NCBI RefSeq assembly: GCF_019209905.1
Contig: NZ_JAHUTM010000001.1
Location: 806,001 to 870,000, forward strand
Origin: Corynebacterium sp. TAE3-ERU12
GTDB lineage: Bacteria; Actinomycetota; Actinomycetes; Mycobacteriales; Mycobacteriaceae
DNA length: 64,000 nt
Direction of reading: 5' to 3'
Positions 34,882 through 42,818 of the stretch are shown here, in pieces; the stretch's first letter is position 1, and each line of letters opens with the position of its first letter. The position numbers and the translations under genes were made by a program. Below the pieces are notes generated by a model. The model was not told the DNA's origin and ran no database searches. It worked only from the letters and a program-made list of their open reading frames with translations.

Positions 34882-35794
34882 CCAGGACGCCTCCGCCGCC
34901 GGTACACCCACCAGTGAATCCTTTGCTGGTGACGGCACAGTCCCGCTGTCCGCATTCCAGCGCAGCCAGCTGCCGGCGGTAATGGCCATCATTAACCGCA
35001 CCCCGGACTCTTTCTATGACCGCGGCGCGACCGCATCGTTTGACGCCGCGATGCGGCGCATTGACGACGTGGTCGCCGCCGGGGCGGATGTGCTCGATAT
35101 CGGCGGGGTCAAAGCCGGCCCTGGCCCGGTCGTTGCTGCCGCCGAGGAAATTGACCGGGTGGTGCCCACTATCGCCGAGGCGAAAAAACAGCACCCGGAG
35201 GTCTTCATCAGTGTGGACACCTGGCGTGCCGACGTCGCCGACGCCGCTATCCGCGCCGGGGCGGATCTGGTCAATGACACCTGGTCCGGCCATGACCCAG
35301 AACTTGTCGCCGTCGCCGGCCAGCACCGCGTCGGATATGTGTGTTCGCATACCGGAGATGTCCAGCCACGCACCCGGCCACTGCGGGTGCACTACCGCGA
35401 TATTGTCGATGCGGTACGCCGCGATACCTACCGGCTAGCCGAAAAAGCCGAGGCCGCCGGGGTGCCGGCCGAGAAAATCCTCATCGACCCCACCCATGAT
35501 TTCGGCAAGAACACCCACCACGGGCTGGAATTATTGCGACGCCTGGCGGAGCTGACCGAAGGTGACTATCCGGTCCTGATGGCCCTGTCGAATAAGGACT
35601 TCATCGGAGAGACCCTGGGCCGCGATGTTGACAACCGAGTCGCCGGGACCCTGGCCGCCACCGCCTGGTCAAGCCTGTGCGGGGTGGCGATGCTGCGCGT
35701 ACATGAGGTCACCGAAACAATCGATACCTGCCGCATGATCGCAGCAATCACCGGCGAGGTCGCACCACTGTCCACCGTACGAGGCCTGCAATGA
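34871..35794 (+). CDS. folP2: Dihydropteroate synthase paralog FolP2
   Basis: The 307-residue TIM-barrel protein is homologous to dihydropteroate synthase, but key segments differ from the catalytic consensus. AIINRTPDSFYD (39-50) resembles GILNVTPDSFSD. DIGGVKAGPGP (76-86) replaces the DVGGESTRPG loop that binds the pABA side, and SNKDFIG replaces SRKSFIG. The context, directly upstream of gpgS, matches mycobacterial folP2 (Rv1207), which as I recall does not replace folP1 in folate synthesis. So this is probably not the drug-target DHPS. Its stop overlaps the gpgS ATG (ATGA). Confidence 0.85.
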   Translation: MLGNQDASAAGTPTSESFAGDGTVPLSAFQRSQLPAVMAIINRTPDSFYDRGATASFDAAMRRIDDVVAAGADVLDIGGVKAGPGPVVAAAEEIDRVVPTIAEAKKQHPEVFISVDTWRADVADAAIRAGADLVNDTWSGHDPELVAVAGQHRVGYVCSHTGDVQPRTRPLRVHYRDIVDAVRRDTYRLAEKAEAAGVPAEKILIDPTHDFGKNTHHGLELLRRLAELTEGDYPVLMALSNKDFIGETLGRDVDNRVAGTLAATAWSSLCGVAMLRVHEVTETIDTCRMIAAITGEVAPLSTVRGLQ

Positions 35795-36600
35795 CACCTC
35801 AGCCCGCCCCGACGGTCTCGGTGGTGTTGCCGGCCCTGAATGAAGAACACACCGTCGCCGGTGTGGTCGCCTCAGTCATGCCGCACCTGCACAGCGGCCT
35901 GGTCGATGAGGTGGTGGTTGTCGATTCTGATTCCACCGACAACACCGCCGCGCACGCCCGGGCTGCTGGTGCCACCGTGGTCAATTGGCGTGAGGTTACC
36001 GGGCTTGGCGAACCCCAACCGGGCAAAGGCGAAGCGCTGTGGCGCGGACTAGCCGCCACAACCGGCGATATCGTGGTCTTTCTCGACACCGATCTGCGCG
36101 ACCCAGACCCAGAGTGGGTGCCCCGACTCATCGCGCCGCTACAGCAGAGTTGGTCGCAGGACGCGCCAGTGCGTCTAGTCAAAGGCCGCTACCGTCGGGA
36201 TCTGCCCGGCGATACCGGTGGCGGCCGCGTCACCGAACTGACCGCCCGGCCCGTGCTCAGTGCTTTTCGACCACAGCTGGCCGACTTGGTGCAACCACTG
36301 TCCGGGGAGTACGCCGCCCGACGTGATGTGCTCGAACAGTTGCCCTTCGCCGCCGGTTACGGTGTGGAAATAGGACTCGTCATTGATATCGCAGACCGGT
36401 ACGGGCGCTGCGCTATCGCCGAGGTGGACTTAGGTGCGCGGCGGCACCGCAACCGGCCACTGCGGGACTTAACCGCAATGGCCCACCAGGTTATGGTGAC
36501 TGCGCTGCGCCGATGCGGTGTTGACCGGTCTGCTGAAATAGAACGCACCCTCGCGCCGGACCGGCCGCCGCTGAGAACTATCAACGCTGATCAGGAGTAG
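35791..36600 (+). CDS. gpgS: Glucosyl-3-phosphoglycerate synthase GpgS
   Basis: This is a GT81 glycosyltransferase that joins glucose from a nucleotide sugar to 3-phosphoglycerate, giving the precursor of glucosylglycerate, a compatible solute and primer of methylglucose lipopolysaccharide in mycobacteria. The 269-residue protein has VSVVLPALNEE at the start, VVDSDSTDNT, GKGEALWRG, the metal-binding DTDLRDPD (about 93-100), KGRYRRD (about 131), GEYAARR (about 171-177) and AEVDLGARRHRNRPL. Start ATG 35791 overlaps the folP2 stop by four bases. Confidence 0.9.
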   Translation: MTPQPAPTVSVVLPALNEEHTVAGVVASVMPHLHSGLVDEVVVVDSDSTDNTAAHARAAGATVVNWREVTGLGEPQPGKGEALWRGLAATTGDIVVFLDTDLRDPDPEWVPRLIAPLQQSWSQDAPVRLVKGRYRRDLPGDTGGGRVTELTARPVLSAFRPQLADLVQPLSGEYAARRDVLEQLPFAAGYGVEIGLVIDIADRYGRCAIAEVDLGARRHRNRPLRDLTAMAHQVMVTALRRCGVDRSAEIERTLAPDRPPLRTINADQE

Positions 36601-36602
36601 CA

Positions 36603-36887
36603 ATGGGAATGCAGCAGTGGATCGAGTCAGCGGTGTATATCCTGCTCATTCCCGCGACCTGGCTGTGCCTGTGGTTGCTGTTCAGCGCATTCGTACCAGG
36701 TGCCAATCAAGGCGCCAATAAGACAGATACGCGACATCAAGCCGCCGAAGAGACCAGCACAGCTGTGCACGTTTCCGACGTTTTGGCGCGTGTGGGGGTC
36801 AAAAATGATGATCGGCGGCCCCGTCGGCGTCGCCGTCGGCAAGCGCAGAAGGAACGAAGAGCCGACAGCGGCGTCGGAAAAGCATAG
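36603..36887 (+). CDS. Small one-helix membrane protein with basic tail
   Basis: The 94-residue protein has one membrane segment (about 9-30, Trp-rich, LWLLF) and a soluble tail with a strongly basic stretch (RRPRRRRRRQAQKERR, about 70-85). It begins two bases after the gpgS stop, preceded by GGAGTAG, and is probably cotranscribed. By gene order it may correspond to Rv1209, but this is only a positional match. Function unknown. Confidence 0.68.
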   Translation: MGMQQWIESAVYILLIPATWLCLWLLFSAFVPGANQGANKTDTRHQAAEETSTAVHVSDVLARVGVKNDDRRPRRRRRRQAQKERRADSGVGKA

Positions 36888-36948
36888 AATGGCACCTATG
36901 AGCCCACGCCGCTGACGGCTGGGTCAGGGAACAGTGAAGGAGTGTCAT

Positions 36949-37116
36949 ATGGCAGCGATGAAGCCGCGAACTGGAGACGGACCTCTGGAAGCCGTACAAG
37001 AGGGCAAGAAGATTGTCATGCGTGTACCGGCTGACGGCGGTGGCCGGCTGGTAGTCGAGCTCACCGCAGATGAGGCCGCTGAACTCGGCGCCGCACTGTC
37101 CGCAGTCGGTTCCTAA
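36949..37116 (+). CDS. DUF3117 small protein (Rv1211-like)
   Basis: The 55-residue protein (MAAMKPRTGDGPLE start) is highly conserved in actinobacteria and recognisable as DUF3117. It contains MRVPADGGGRLVVELT in the middle and an Ala/Glu-rich C-terminal helix. A GAAGGAG ribosome binding site lies seven bases upstream of ATG 36949, which also decides the start over the longer frame from 36934. The mycobacterial orthologue has been reported as a calmodulin-like small protein; the role is unclear. Confidence 0.9.
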   Translation: MAAMKPRTGDGPLEAVQEGKKIVMRVPADGGGRLVVELTADEAAELGAALSAVGS

Positions 37117-37164
37117 ACAACGGGACCGACCCCCAAGGTGAAGCGCATTGCAGCGATCACCTTA

Positions 37165-37208
37165 ATCGGCGGTTTCACCAAGCCATAGTGCCTGGTGAAA
37201 CCGCCGAT
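37165..37208. terminator. Perfect 16-bp hairpin after the DUF3117 gene
   Basis: The arms are at 37165-37180 and 37193-37208 (core CGGCGGTTTCACC), with a 12-base loop. It lies about 50 bases after the DUF3117 stop and about 90 before the next GTG. It is too stable to ignore, but there is no T run on the plus strand. It could be a factor-assisted terminator or an RNA-stabilising element. Confidence 0.6.
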
Positions 37209-37298
37209 ACATATGTGCCCGTAGCCGGGGACAGCACTGCGCGTAAGATGATATGAACTTTTCCGCACACCGCCCACCCCCATCGACGAGGAGGACCC

Positions 37299-38171
37299 GT
37301 GCTAGCCGACATCATTGATGTTCTTGCCGATCCCATTGACGGCACCCCGCTCACGCGCGGCGACGCAGACTGGGCAACCCTAAAGTCCGAATCCGGGCAC
37401 TCCTACGATGTCGCCCGCCAGGGATACGTCACCCTGGCCGGGGGAGCGGGCCTGCGCTACACCGGTGATGACGCAAAAATGATCGCAGCCCGCGAGACCT
37501 TCCTCTCCGGCGGTCACTACGGCCCCTTCGTCGAAGCCGTCACCGGCAATGTCCAAGACGCCCTCGATGAGGCCGGTGTTGCCGATGAAGCCGAACCCGT
37601 CATCTGCGAAGTCGGCGCTGGTACCGGCTACTACCTGGCGCACACCCTCGACGGGGTGGCCCAATCCCGCGGGGTGGGTATCGACGTCTCCGTGCCGGCG
37701 GCCAAACGCCTGGCTGGCTGCCACCGGCGAGTCGGCGCCATCGTCGCCGATGCGTGGTCCCGGATGCCGCTGCGCGATAATTCCGTCGACGCCATCACCG
37801 TGGTTTTCGCCCCGCGCAATGCCGAGGAATTTGCCCGCGTGCTCAAGCCCGGTGGTCAGGTTGTGGTGCTCACCGCCGCCCAGGGCCACCTGGCAGAACT
37901 ACGCGCCCCGCTGGGCATTATCGACGTAGAAAAAGGCAAGGTCGAGCGCATGATCGCCCAGGCCGAAGGCCACCTCACCCCAGTTGGGGAACCCGAAATG
38001 GTCGAATTTGAGATGACCCTGGCCCAGGACGCCATTGCCGCCCAGATCGGGATGAGCCCGTCGGCACGCCATATCCACCCCGACGTGCTCGCCGAGCGGA
38101 TCGCGGCCCTGCCCGAGCAGATGACCGTGACCGCCCGGGCGCACATCACCCGCCTGGGCCTGGCCGACTAG
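37299..38171 (+). CDS. RlmA-like 23S rRNA methyltransferase
   Basis: The 290-residue SAM-dependent methyltransferase is homologous to RlmA(I)/TlrB, which methylates the N1 of a guanine in helix 35 of 23S rRNA. N-terminal GHSYDVARQGYVTL (about 33-46) is diagnostic. The SAM motif VGAGTGYYLA, FAPRNAEEFARVLKPGG and the C-terminal HIHPDVL block follow. Most family members have a zinc knuckle with three Cys and one His before GHSYD. Here the Cys are absent (DPIDGTPL), though the His remains. GTG start at 37299, with a GAGGAGG site six bases away. It is convergent with glgA. Confidence 0.82.
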   Translation: MLADIIDVLADPIDGTPLTRGDADWATLKSESGHSYDVARQGYVTLAGGAGLRYTGDDAKMIAARETFLSGGHYGPFVEAVTGNVQDALDEAGVADEAEPVICEVGAGTGYYLAHTLDGVAQSRGVGIDVSVPAAKRLAGCHRRVGAIVADAWSRMPLRDNSVDAITVVFAPRNAEEFARVLKPGGQVVVLTAAQGHLAELRAPLGIIDVEKGKVERMIAQAEGHLTPVGEPEMVEFEMTLAQDAIAAQIGMSPSARHIHPDVLAERIAALPEQMTVTARAHITRLGLAD

Positions 38172-38174
38172 CTA

Positions 38175-39365
38175 CTACATCAGGCTGCGGTAGACGTTCA
38201 CCGTCTCCTCGGCGATATTCTCCCAGCTGAAGGTCTCCACCGCGCGGGTGCGGCCTGCCTCGCCGAAGGCACGAGCGCGGTCACGGTCAGTGACCATCGC
38301 ATTAACGGCCTCCGCGATACCGCGCTCAAAGCCCTCCGGGTCATTCTCGTCGTAGTGGACCAACGTGCCGGTCTCACCATCGACAACAACCTCAGGGATA
38401 CCGCCGACATCGGAAGCAACCACGGCGGTGCCGCAGGCCATAGCCTCAAGGTTCACAATGCCCAACGGCTCATAAATCGACGGGCAGACAAAAGTATCGG
38501 CCGCAGTGAGAATCTCCTGCAGCTTCTCCTTTTCCAACATCTCCTTCACCCACACCACACCATCACGGCGGGCCTGCAGTTGCTGCACCAGCTGCTCAGT
38601 CTCCGCGGCGATCTCTGGGGTATCAGGGGCGCCGGCGCACAACACCAGCTGCACATCCTCATCGAACTGGGCGACAGCCTTGAGCAGGTGCGGAACACCC
38701 TTCTGACGGGTGATCCGCCCCACAAACGCAACAATCGGGCGGTTGGGGTCAACACCCAGGTCGTTGAGCACCGACCAGCCGTTGGCCTCCTGCGACTCCT
38801 CCCACGTTGGGCGCGGGGCCCACAGCTGGGTATCAATACCGTTGAGCACCACATGCACCCGGGACTCATCAATACGCGGGTAGGCGTCGAGAATGGCGCC
38901 CTTCATGCCCTGGGAGACCGCAATCACCGCATCGGCGTACTCCATGGTGTTCTTCTCCGACCAGGAGGAGACGTCATAGCCGCCGCCGAGCTGTTCCCGC
39001 TTCCACGGCCGGTGCGGCTCCAAGGAATGGGCGGTGGCCACATGGGGCACACCGCGCAGCAAACCAGTCAGGTGCCCGCCCAAACCCGAATACCAGGTGT
39101 GCGAATGCACCACGTCCACACCTTCTGTTGCTGATGCCATCCGCAGGCCCGTCGACAGGGTCTTGATTGCGGGGTTAGCGTCGGCAAGCTCAGGATCGAC
39201 GCCGTGGACGTAGCAGTCCTGTTCATCGCGGGGCGCACCCATGCAGTGCACGTCGACGTGGACGTCATCGAGACCGCGCATAAAGCGGGTCAACTCAGTG
39301 ACGTGCACACCGGCGCCGCCGTAGATTTCCGGTGGATATTCTCGGGTCATCATCGCAACGCGCAT
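38175..39365 (-). CDS. glgA: GlgA/GlgM-type glycogen (maltose-1-phosphate) synthase
   Basis: The 396-residue GT4 glycosyltransferase uses nucleotide glucose in glycogen or alpha-maltose-1-phosphate synthesis. It shows the ADP-sugar-binding YGGAGVHV near the N-terminus, VVHSHTWYSGLGG, NGIDTQLW, FVGRITRQKGVPHLLKA and the C-terminal EPLGIVNLEAMACGTAVVAS. It matches the actinobacterial GlgA/GlgM (Rv1212c) pattern. It is divergent from glgC, which supplies ADP-glucose; the 164 bases between should hold both promoters. Confidence 0.92.
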   Translation of the reverse strand: MRVAMMTREYPPEIYGGAGVHVTELTRFMRGLDDVHVDVHCMGAPRDEQDCYVHGVDPELADANPAIKTLSTGLRMASATEGVDVVHSHTWYSGLGGHLTGLLRGVPHVATAHSLEPHRPWKREQLGGGYDVSSWSEKNTMEYADAVIAVSQGMKGAILDAYPRIDESRVHVVLNGIDTQLWAPRPTWEESQEANGWSVLNDLGVDPNRPIVAFVGRITRQKGVPHLLKAVAQFDEDVQLVLCAGAPDTPEIAAETEQLVQQLQARRDGVVWVKEMLEKEKLQEILTAADTFVCPSIYEPLGIVNLEAMACGTAVVASDVGGIPEVVVDGETGTLVHYDENDPEGFERGIAEAVNAMVTDRDRARAFGEAGRTRAVETFSWENIAEETVNVYRSLM

Positions 39366-39529
39366 AACTCAAGCCTATCCCGGTTCGGCCACCAGCGCCC
39401 TGCTTTCGGCCGTGCTCGCCGCAGCATGAGGCAGCCCGCAGCGAGGCTCACCCACGTTGGGGAGTAACCAGGCCCACAGTGTCGCGCGATACCCAGCGCG
39501 TAGAACAAAACGCACGTAAGTTGGAGGAC

Positions 39530-40747
39530 GTGAGGAGCAAACGACACGTCCTGTCCATCGTGCTTGCCGGCGGTGAAGGCAAGCGCCTATATCCGTTAAC
39601 CGCAGACCGCGCCAAGCCCGCTGTTCCCTTCGGCGGCATGTACCGGCTTATCGACTTCGTGCTGTCGAACTTGGTCAACGCAGGTTTTGTGAAAATCTGT
39701 GTGCTGACCCAGTACAAGTCGCACTCGCTTGACCGGCATATTTCCCAGGCCTGGCAGCTATCCGGCGTCACTGGTCAGTACGTCACCCCAGTGCCCGCCC
39801 AGCAGCGACTGGGTAAGCGCTGGTTCACTGGCTCTGCTGATGCCATCCTGCAGTCCCTGAACCTGATTTATGACGAAGACCCCGAGTACGTCATTGTCTT
39901 CGGCGCTGACCACGTCTACCGGATGGACCCCGAGCAGATGCTCGACGCCCATGAGAAATCCGGTGCTGGTGTGACCGTGGCCGGTATTCGCGTCCCCCGC
40001 GAAGAAGCCACCGCATTCGGCTGCATCGACTCCGATAGTGATGACCGGATCACCCAGTTCCTAGAAAAGCCGGCCGACCCGCCCGGCTGCCCTGATGATG
40101 AAACCCAGACCTTCGCGTCGATGGGTAATTACATCTTCACCACCTCCACCCTCATCGAGGCGATCAAGGAAGACTCCGAAAATGAGGATTCCGATCACGA
40201 TATGGGCGGCGACATCATCCCCATGCTCGTCGAACGCGGGGAAGCTTACGTCTACGACTTCAACGACAACCAGGTGCCCGGCGCTACCGAGCGCGATAAG
40301 GCCTACTGGCGGGATGTCGGTACCGTCGACGCCTTCTACGAGGCCCATATGGACCTCATCTCCGTGCACCCGGTGTTTAACCTGTACAACCGTCGCTGGC
40401 CGATCCACACCTACGGCGAAGCCATGCTGCCCCCGGCGAAATTCGTCCAGGGCGGTATCGCCCAGGCCTCCATGGTGGGTTCGGGCACAATTATTTCCGG
40501 CGGCACTGTGCGCAACTCGGTGCTCTCGTCCAATGTGATTGTCGAAGATGGCGCCACCGTTGAAGGCTCGGTGCTCTTCCCCGGCGTGCGCGTCGGCCGC
40601 GGCGCTGTGGTGCGCCACGCCATCCTCGATAAGAACGTGGTCGTCTCCGACGGTGAGATCGTCGGTGTGGACCATGAGCGCGACGCGGAACGCTTCCGCA
40701 TTTCCGACGGCGGCGTGGTCACGGTGGGCAAGAACGAAGTTATCTAG
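39530..40747 (+). CDS. glgC: Glucose-1-phosphate adenylyltransferase GlgC
   Basis: The enzyme makes ADP-glucose for glycogen synthesis. The GTG start at 39530 gives 405 residues, close to known actinobacterial GlgC. GTG at 39479 is an alternative with a poor ribosome binding site, and the preferred site (GGAGG) is itself very close to the start. Motifs are [56 protein letters not shown] and the C-terminal left-handed beta-helix with [16 protein letters not shown]. Divergent from glgA, terminator downstream. Confidence 0.92.
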   Translation: MRSKRHVLSIVLAGGEGKRLYPLTADRAKPAVPFGGMYRLIDFVLSNLVNAGFVKICVLTQYKSHSLDRHISQAWQLSGVTGQYVTPVPAQQRLGKRWFTGSADAILQSLNLIYDEDPEYVIVFGADHVYRMDPEQMLDAHEKSGAGVTVAGIRVPREEATAFGCIDSDSDDRITQFLEKPADPPGCPDDETQTFASMGNYIFTTSTLIEAIKEDSENEDSDHDMGGDIIPMLVERGEAYVYDFNDNQVPGATERDKAYWRDVGTVDAFYEAHMDLISVHPVFNLYNRRWPIHTYGEAMLPPAKFVQGGIAQASMVGSGTIISGGTVRNSVLSSNVIVEDGATVEGSVLFPGVRVGRGAVVRHAILDKNVVVSDGEIVGVDHERDAERFRISDGGVVTVGKNEVI

Positions 40748-40768
40748 CCACAACCCCCCCAGTCGCAC

Positions 40769-40805
40769 AACAACCCGCAAGGCAGCTTCCTTGCGGGTTG
40801 TTCTA
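40769..40805 (+). terminator. Terminator after glgC
   Basis: A 14-bp stem (40769-40782 with 40789-40802, core ACAACCCGCAAGG/CCTTGCGGGTTGT) is followed by TTCTAT. It lies 22 bases after the glgC stop. Confidence 0.88.
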
Positions 40806-40866
40806 TATCCGCCCCAGCGGGTCGCCGTCGGCCGCTGGTACAAGCCAGCCGCAGGCTGTGCGGCCG

Positions 40867-41523
40867 TTAGCGCTTGTGTAGCACCGTGGCGCCGCCACAA
40901 ATATCCATCCGCGCCACCAACGCACCAGATGTCGCGCGCAGTTCTGCATCAGCATCCCGGGCAGCCGTGGTCACCCGGTCATGGCGGCTGTCATCGGCGA
41001 TGGTGCCATCGAGCAGGCTGCCACCTAAAACCAGCACACCGCCTTTGCGCAGCAGCGGCCAGGCCAGGTCACGCACCGTCATCAGGTCGGCGGGGGCGAC
41101 TTCTGCGTAGATCAGGTCATAGGAGTCAGTGGCTAGCCGGCCCATCACGTCGGTAGGCCGGGCCGGCAAGAAGCGGTGCTTCGCTGAGCCTGTGCGGTAG
41201 CCGTTGATGGCCTCTTTGGCGAGGCGCTGGTGTTCGGTATCGGGGTCGATGCAGCTGATATGGCCGTTTTCTGCCATGCCAGCTAGCAAGTGGATGCCGA
41301 TCACCCCGGCTGCGGGGGCGGCGACGACGCAGTTGCCGCCACCGCCGGTGGACGAGGTGGCTAAAGCGGCGATGAGCTGCAGGGCTTCCCCGTCGGCGGG
41401 GGAGGGCACAGGCAGGCTCAGTTCGGCGGCGGCGTCGCGGGCGGCAGCGAGGGCCTCATCGTCGGCGGTGGTGGCCGAGATATGTGCGCGGATGGCTTCG
41501 CGAGGGGATGCTGAGTTCGTCAC
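40867..41523 (-). CDS. O-methyltransferase family protein (Rv1220c-like)
   Basis: The 218-residue SAM-dependent methyltransferase fits the caffeoyl-CoA/catechol O-methyltransferase type by size and the pattern: a helical N-terminus (SPREAIRAHI), Gly-rich VAAPAAGVIGIHLLAG, HISCIDPD (acidic residue for SAM ribose), YDLIYAEVAPAD and LRKGGVLVLGGSLLDG. The GTG at 41523 is chosen (MTNSASP); a GTG at 41532 is also possible. It lies immediately upstream of, and divergent from, sigE as in mycobacteria. Substrate unknown. Confidence 0.82.
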   Translation of the reverse strand: MTNSASPREAIRAHISATTADDEALAAARDAAAELSLPVPSPADGEALQLIAALATSSTGGGGNCVVAAPAAGVIGIHLLAGMAENGHISCIDPDTEHQRLAKEAINGYRTGSAKHRFLPARPTDVMGRLATDSYDLIYAEVAPADLMTVRDLAWPLLRKGGVLVLGGSLLDGTIADDSRHDRVTTAARDADAELRATSGALVARMDICGGATVLHKR

Positions 41524-41688
41524 GGGCCACACTTTACGGCCATTGCGCCTGCGTGCGGCGGTAACGCGCCGGTGTGACCAGGTGGAGGTGCTTTTATGTG
41601 GCGTGCGCGTTATTCTTCTATCACTTCACTACTGGCATCTTTAGCCCAAAAAAGTTAACCTGATTCACAGAGTTTATTTAGGGCGCAA

Positions 41689-41694
41689 TATACT
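41689..41694 (+). promoter_or_regulatory. -10 element TATACT for sigE
   Basis: A near-consensus -10 hexamer lies 32 bases upstream of the sigE ATG, preceded by an A/T-rich stretch (AAAAAAGTTAAC and TTTATTTA). A GAGGAA ribosome binding site follows near 41711. The -35 box is not obvious. Confidence 0.45.
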
Positions 41695-41726
41695 GGTGCC
41701 TATCTCGACGAGGAATAGTAGGCGAC

Positions 41727-42341
41727 ATGACTGATGACGCCGGACGACAGCTGTCACTGCGGGGCACCGCAGCATTCGACGCTGGCCAAGCCGATATGCC
41801 TACCTGGGCTGAGCTGGTAGAACAGCATGCCGACGGGGTCTATCGCCTTGCCTTTCGGCTGACCGGTAACCAGCATGACGCCGAGGACCTCACCCAGGAA
41901 ACCTTCATGCGCGTGTTCCGCTCGTTGAAGTCCTACCGCCCAGGCACCTTCGAAGGCTGGCTGCACCGCATCACCACGAACCTATTCCTGGATATGGTCC
42001 GCCACCGCAGCACCATCCGGATGGAAGCGCTGCCGGAGAACTACGACCGGGTACCCGGCACCACCCCCACCCCGGAACAGGCCTGGCATGACGCCAACCT
42101 TGACCCGGATCTGGACGCCGCCCTGGCAGCGTTGCGACCCGAATACCGCGCCGCTGTGGTGCTGTGTGACGTGGTCGGCCTGACCTACGAGGAAATCTCA
42201 GAAACCCTGGGCGTGAAGATGGGCACGGTGCGCTCCCGCATCCACCGCGCCCGTACCGAACTGCGCGATCACCTCAAGCGCGCCGAGGCCGAACGCGAAG
42301 CAGCGCAGCAGGACCAGGCCAGCCACGCCCACGTGCAGTAG
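41727..42341 (+). CDS. sigE: ECF sigma factor SigE
   Basis: The extracytoplasmic-function sigma factor directs envelope-stress transcription. The 204-residue protein has region 2 ([26 protein letters not shown], about 40-65; then [18 protein letters not shown]) and region 4 ([34 protein letters not shown], about 147-180). It is followed by a ZAS anti-sigma factor and an HtrA protease, the same module as mycobacterial SigE-RseA-HtrA and corynebacterial SigE-CseE. The N-terminal 20 residues are extra. Confidence 0.94.
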   Translation: MTDDAGRQLSLRGTAAFDAGQADMPTWAELVEQHADGVYRLAFRLTGNQHDAEDLTQETFMRVFRSLKSYRPGTFEGWLHRITTNLFLDMVRHRSTIRMEALPENYDRVPGTTPTPEQAWHDANLDPDLDAALAALRPEYRAAVVLCDVVGLTYEEISETLGVKMGTVRSRIHRARTELRDHLKRAEAEREAAQQDQASHAHVQ

Positions 42342-42434
42342 GCGGTTGCGGGCTGTGCTCATGCAGTGGTGCCGCAAATAAGGCTATCGTCGTAGGCAAG
42401 TAGCACGATGACAGTCGGCCATAGGGAGGTGACG

Positions 42435-42818
42435 GTGTCCGCCCCGCAGAAGAAACGACGAAGCCCCGAGTTCTCTTCCACCGATCACTTGGGGGTACAA
42501 GCAGTCGCCTCTTTTGTCGACGGTGAATTACCGCCTGTGGCCCACCGCCGCGCCACCGCGCACCTTCTTGCCTGCAGTGAGTGCCGCCACGAAGTCGCCC
42601 GGCAGCGCCAAGCCGCCCGCCGTCTGCGCGATAGCGGCAATATCCACATCCCCGCTGAACTGCGCTCCCGGCTGGCGAGTTTCACCGAAGGCGAAATCTC
42701 GCCTAATGGTCCCGATGCCAGCCACCTTGACCGCCGCACCCCGAAATCTGTGACCGCGGCACTGGAATTGACGCTGCGCCAGCTTCGGAATGCCCGGATG
42801 TGGGGGCCTCGTCCATGA
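42435..42818 (+). CDS. cseE: Zinc-binding anti-sigma factor (CseE/RseA-like)
   Basis: The protein is predicted to bind and hold SigE inactive in unstressed cells. The start GTG 42435 is supported by GGGAGG five bases upstream, giving 127 residues. The ZAS signature is present: H37 and the H43xxxC47xxC50 motif (AHLLACSEC). The rest is helical and lacks a membrane segment, so this is the soluble type, as in Corynebacterium and Mycobacterium SigE systems. The stop overlaps the htrA start (ATGA). Confidence 0.88.
   Translation: MSAPQKKRRSPEFSSTDHLGVQAVASFVDGELPPVAHRRATAHLLACSECRHEVARQRQAARRLRDSGNIHIPAELRSRLASFTEGEISPNGPDASHLDRRTPKSVTAALELTLRQLRNARMWGPRP

Noticed and set aside
36039-36326. A short plus-strand frame in gpgS
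   Set aside because: It is out of frame with a clear GT81 enzyme.
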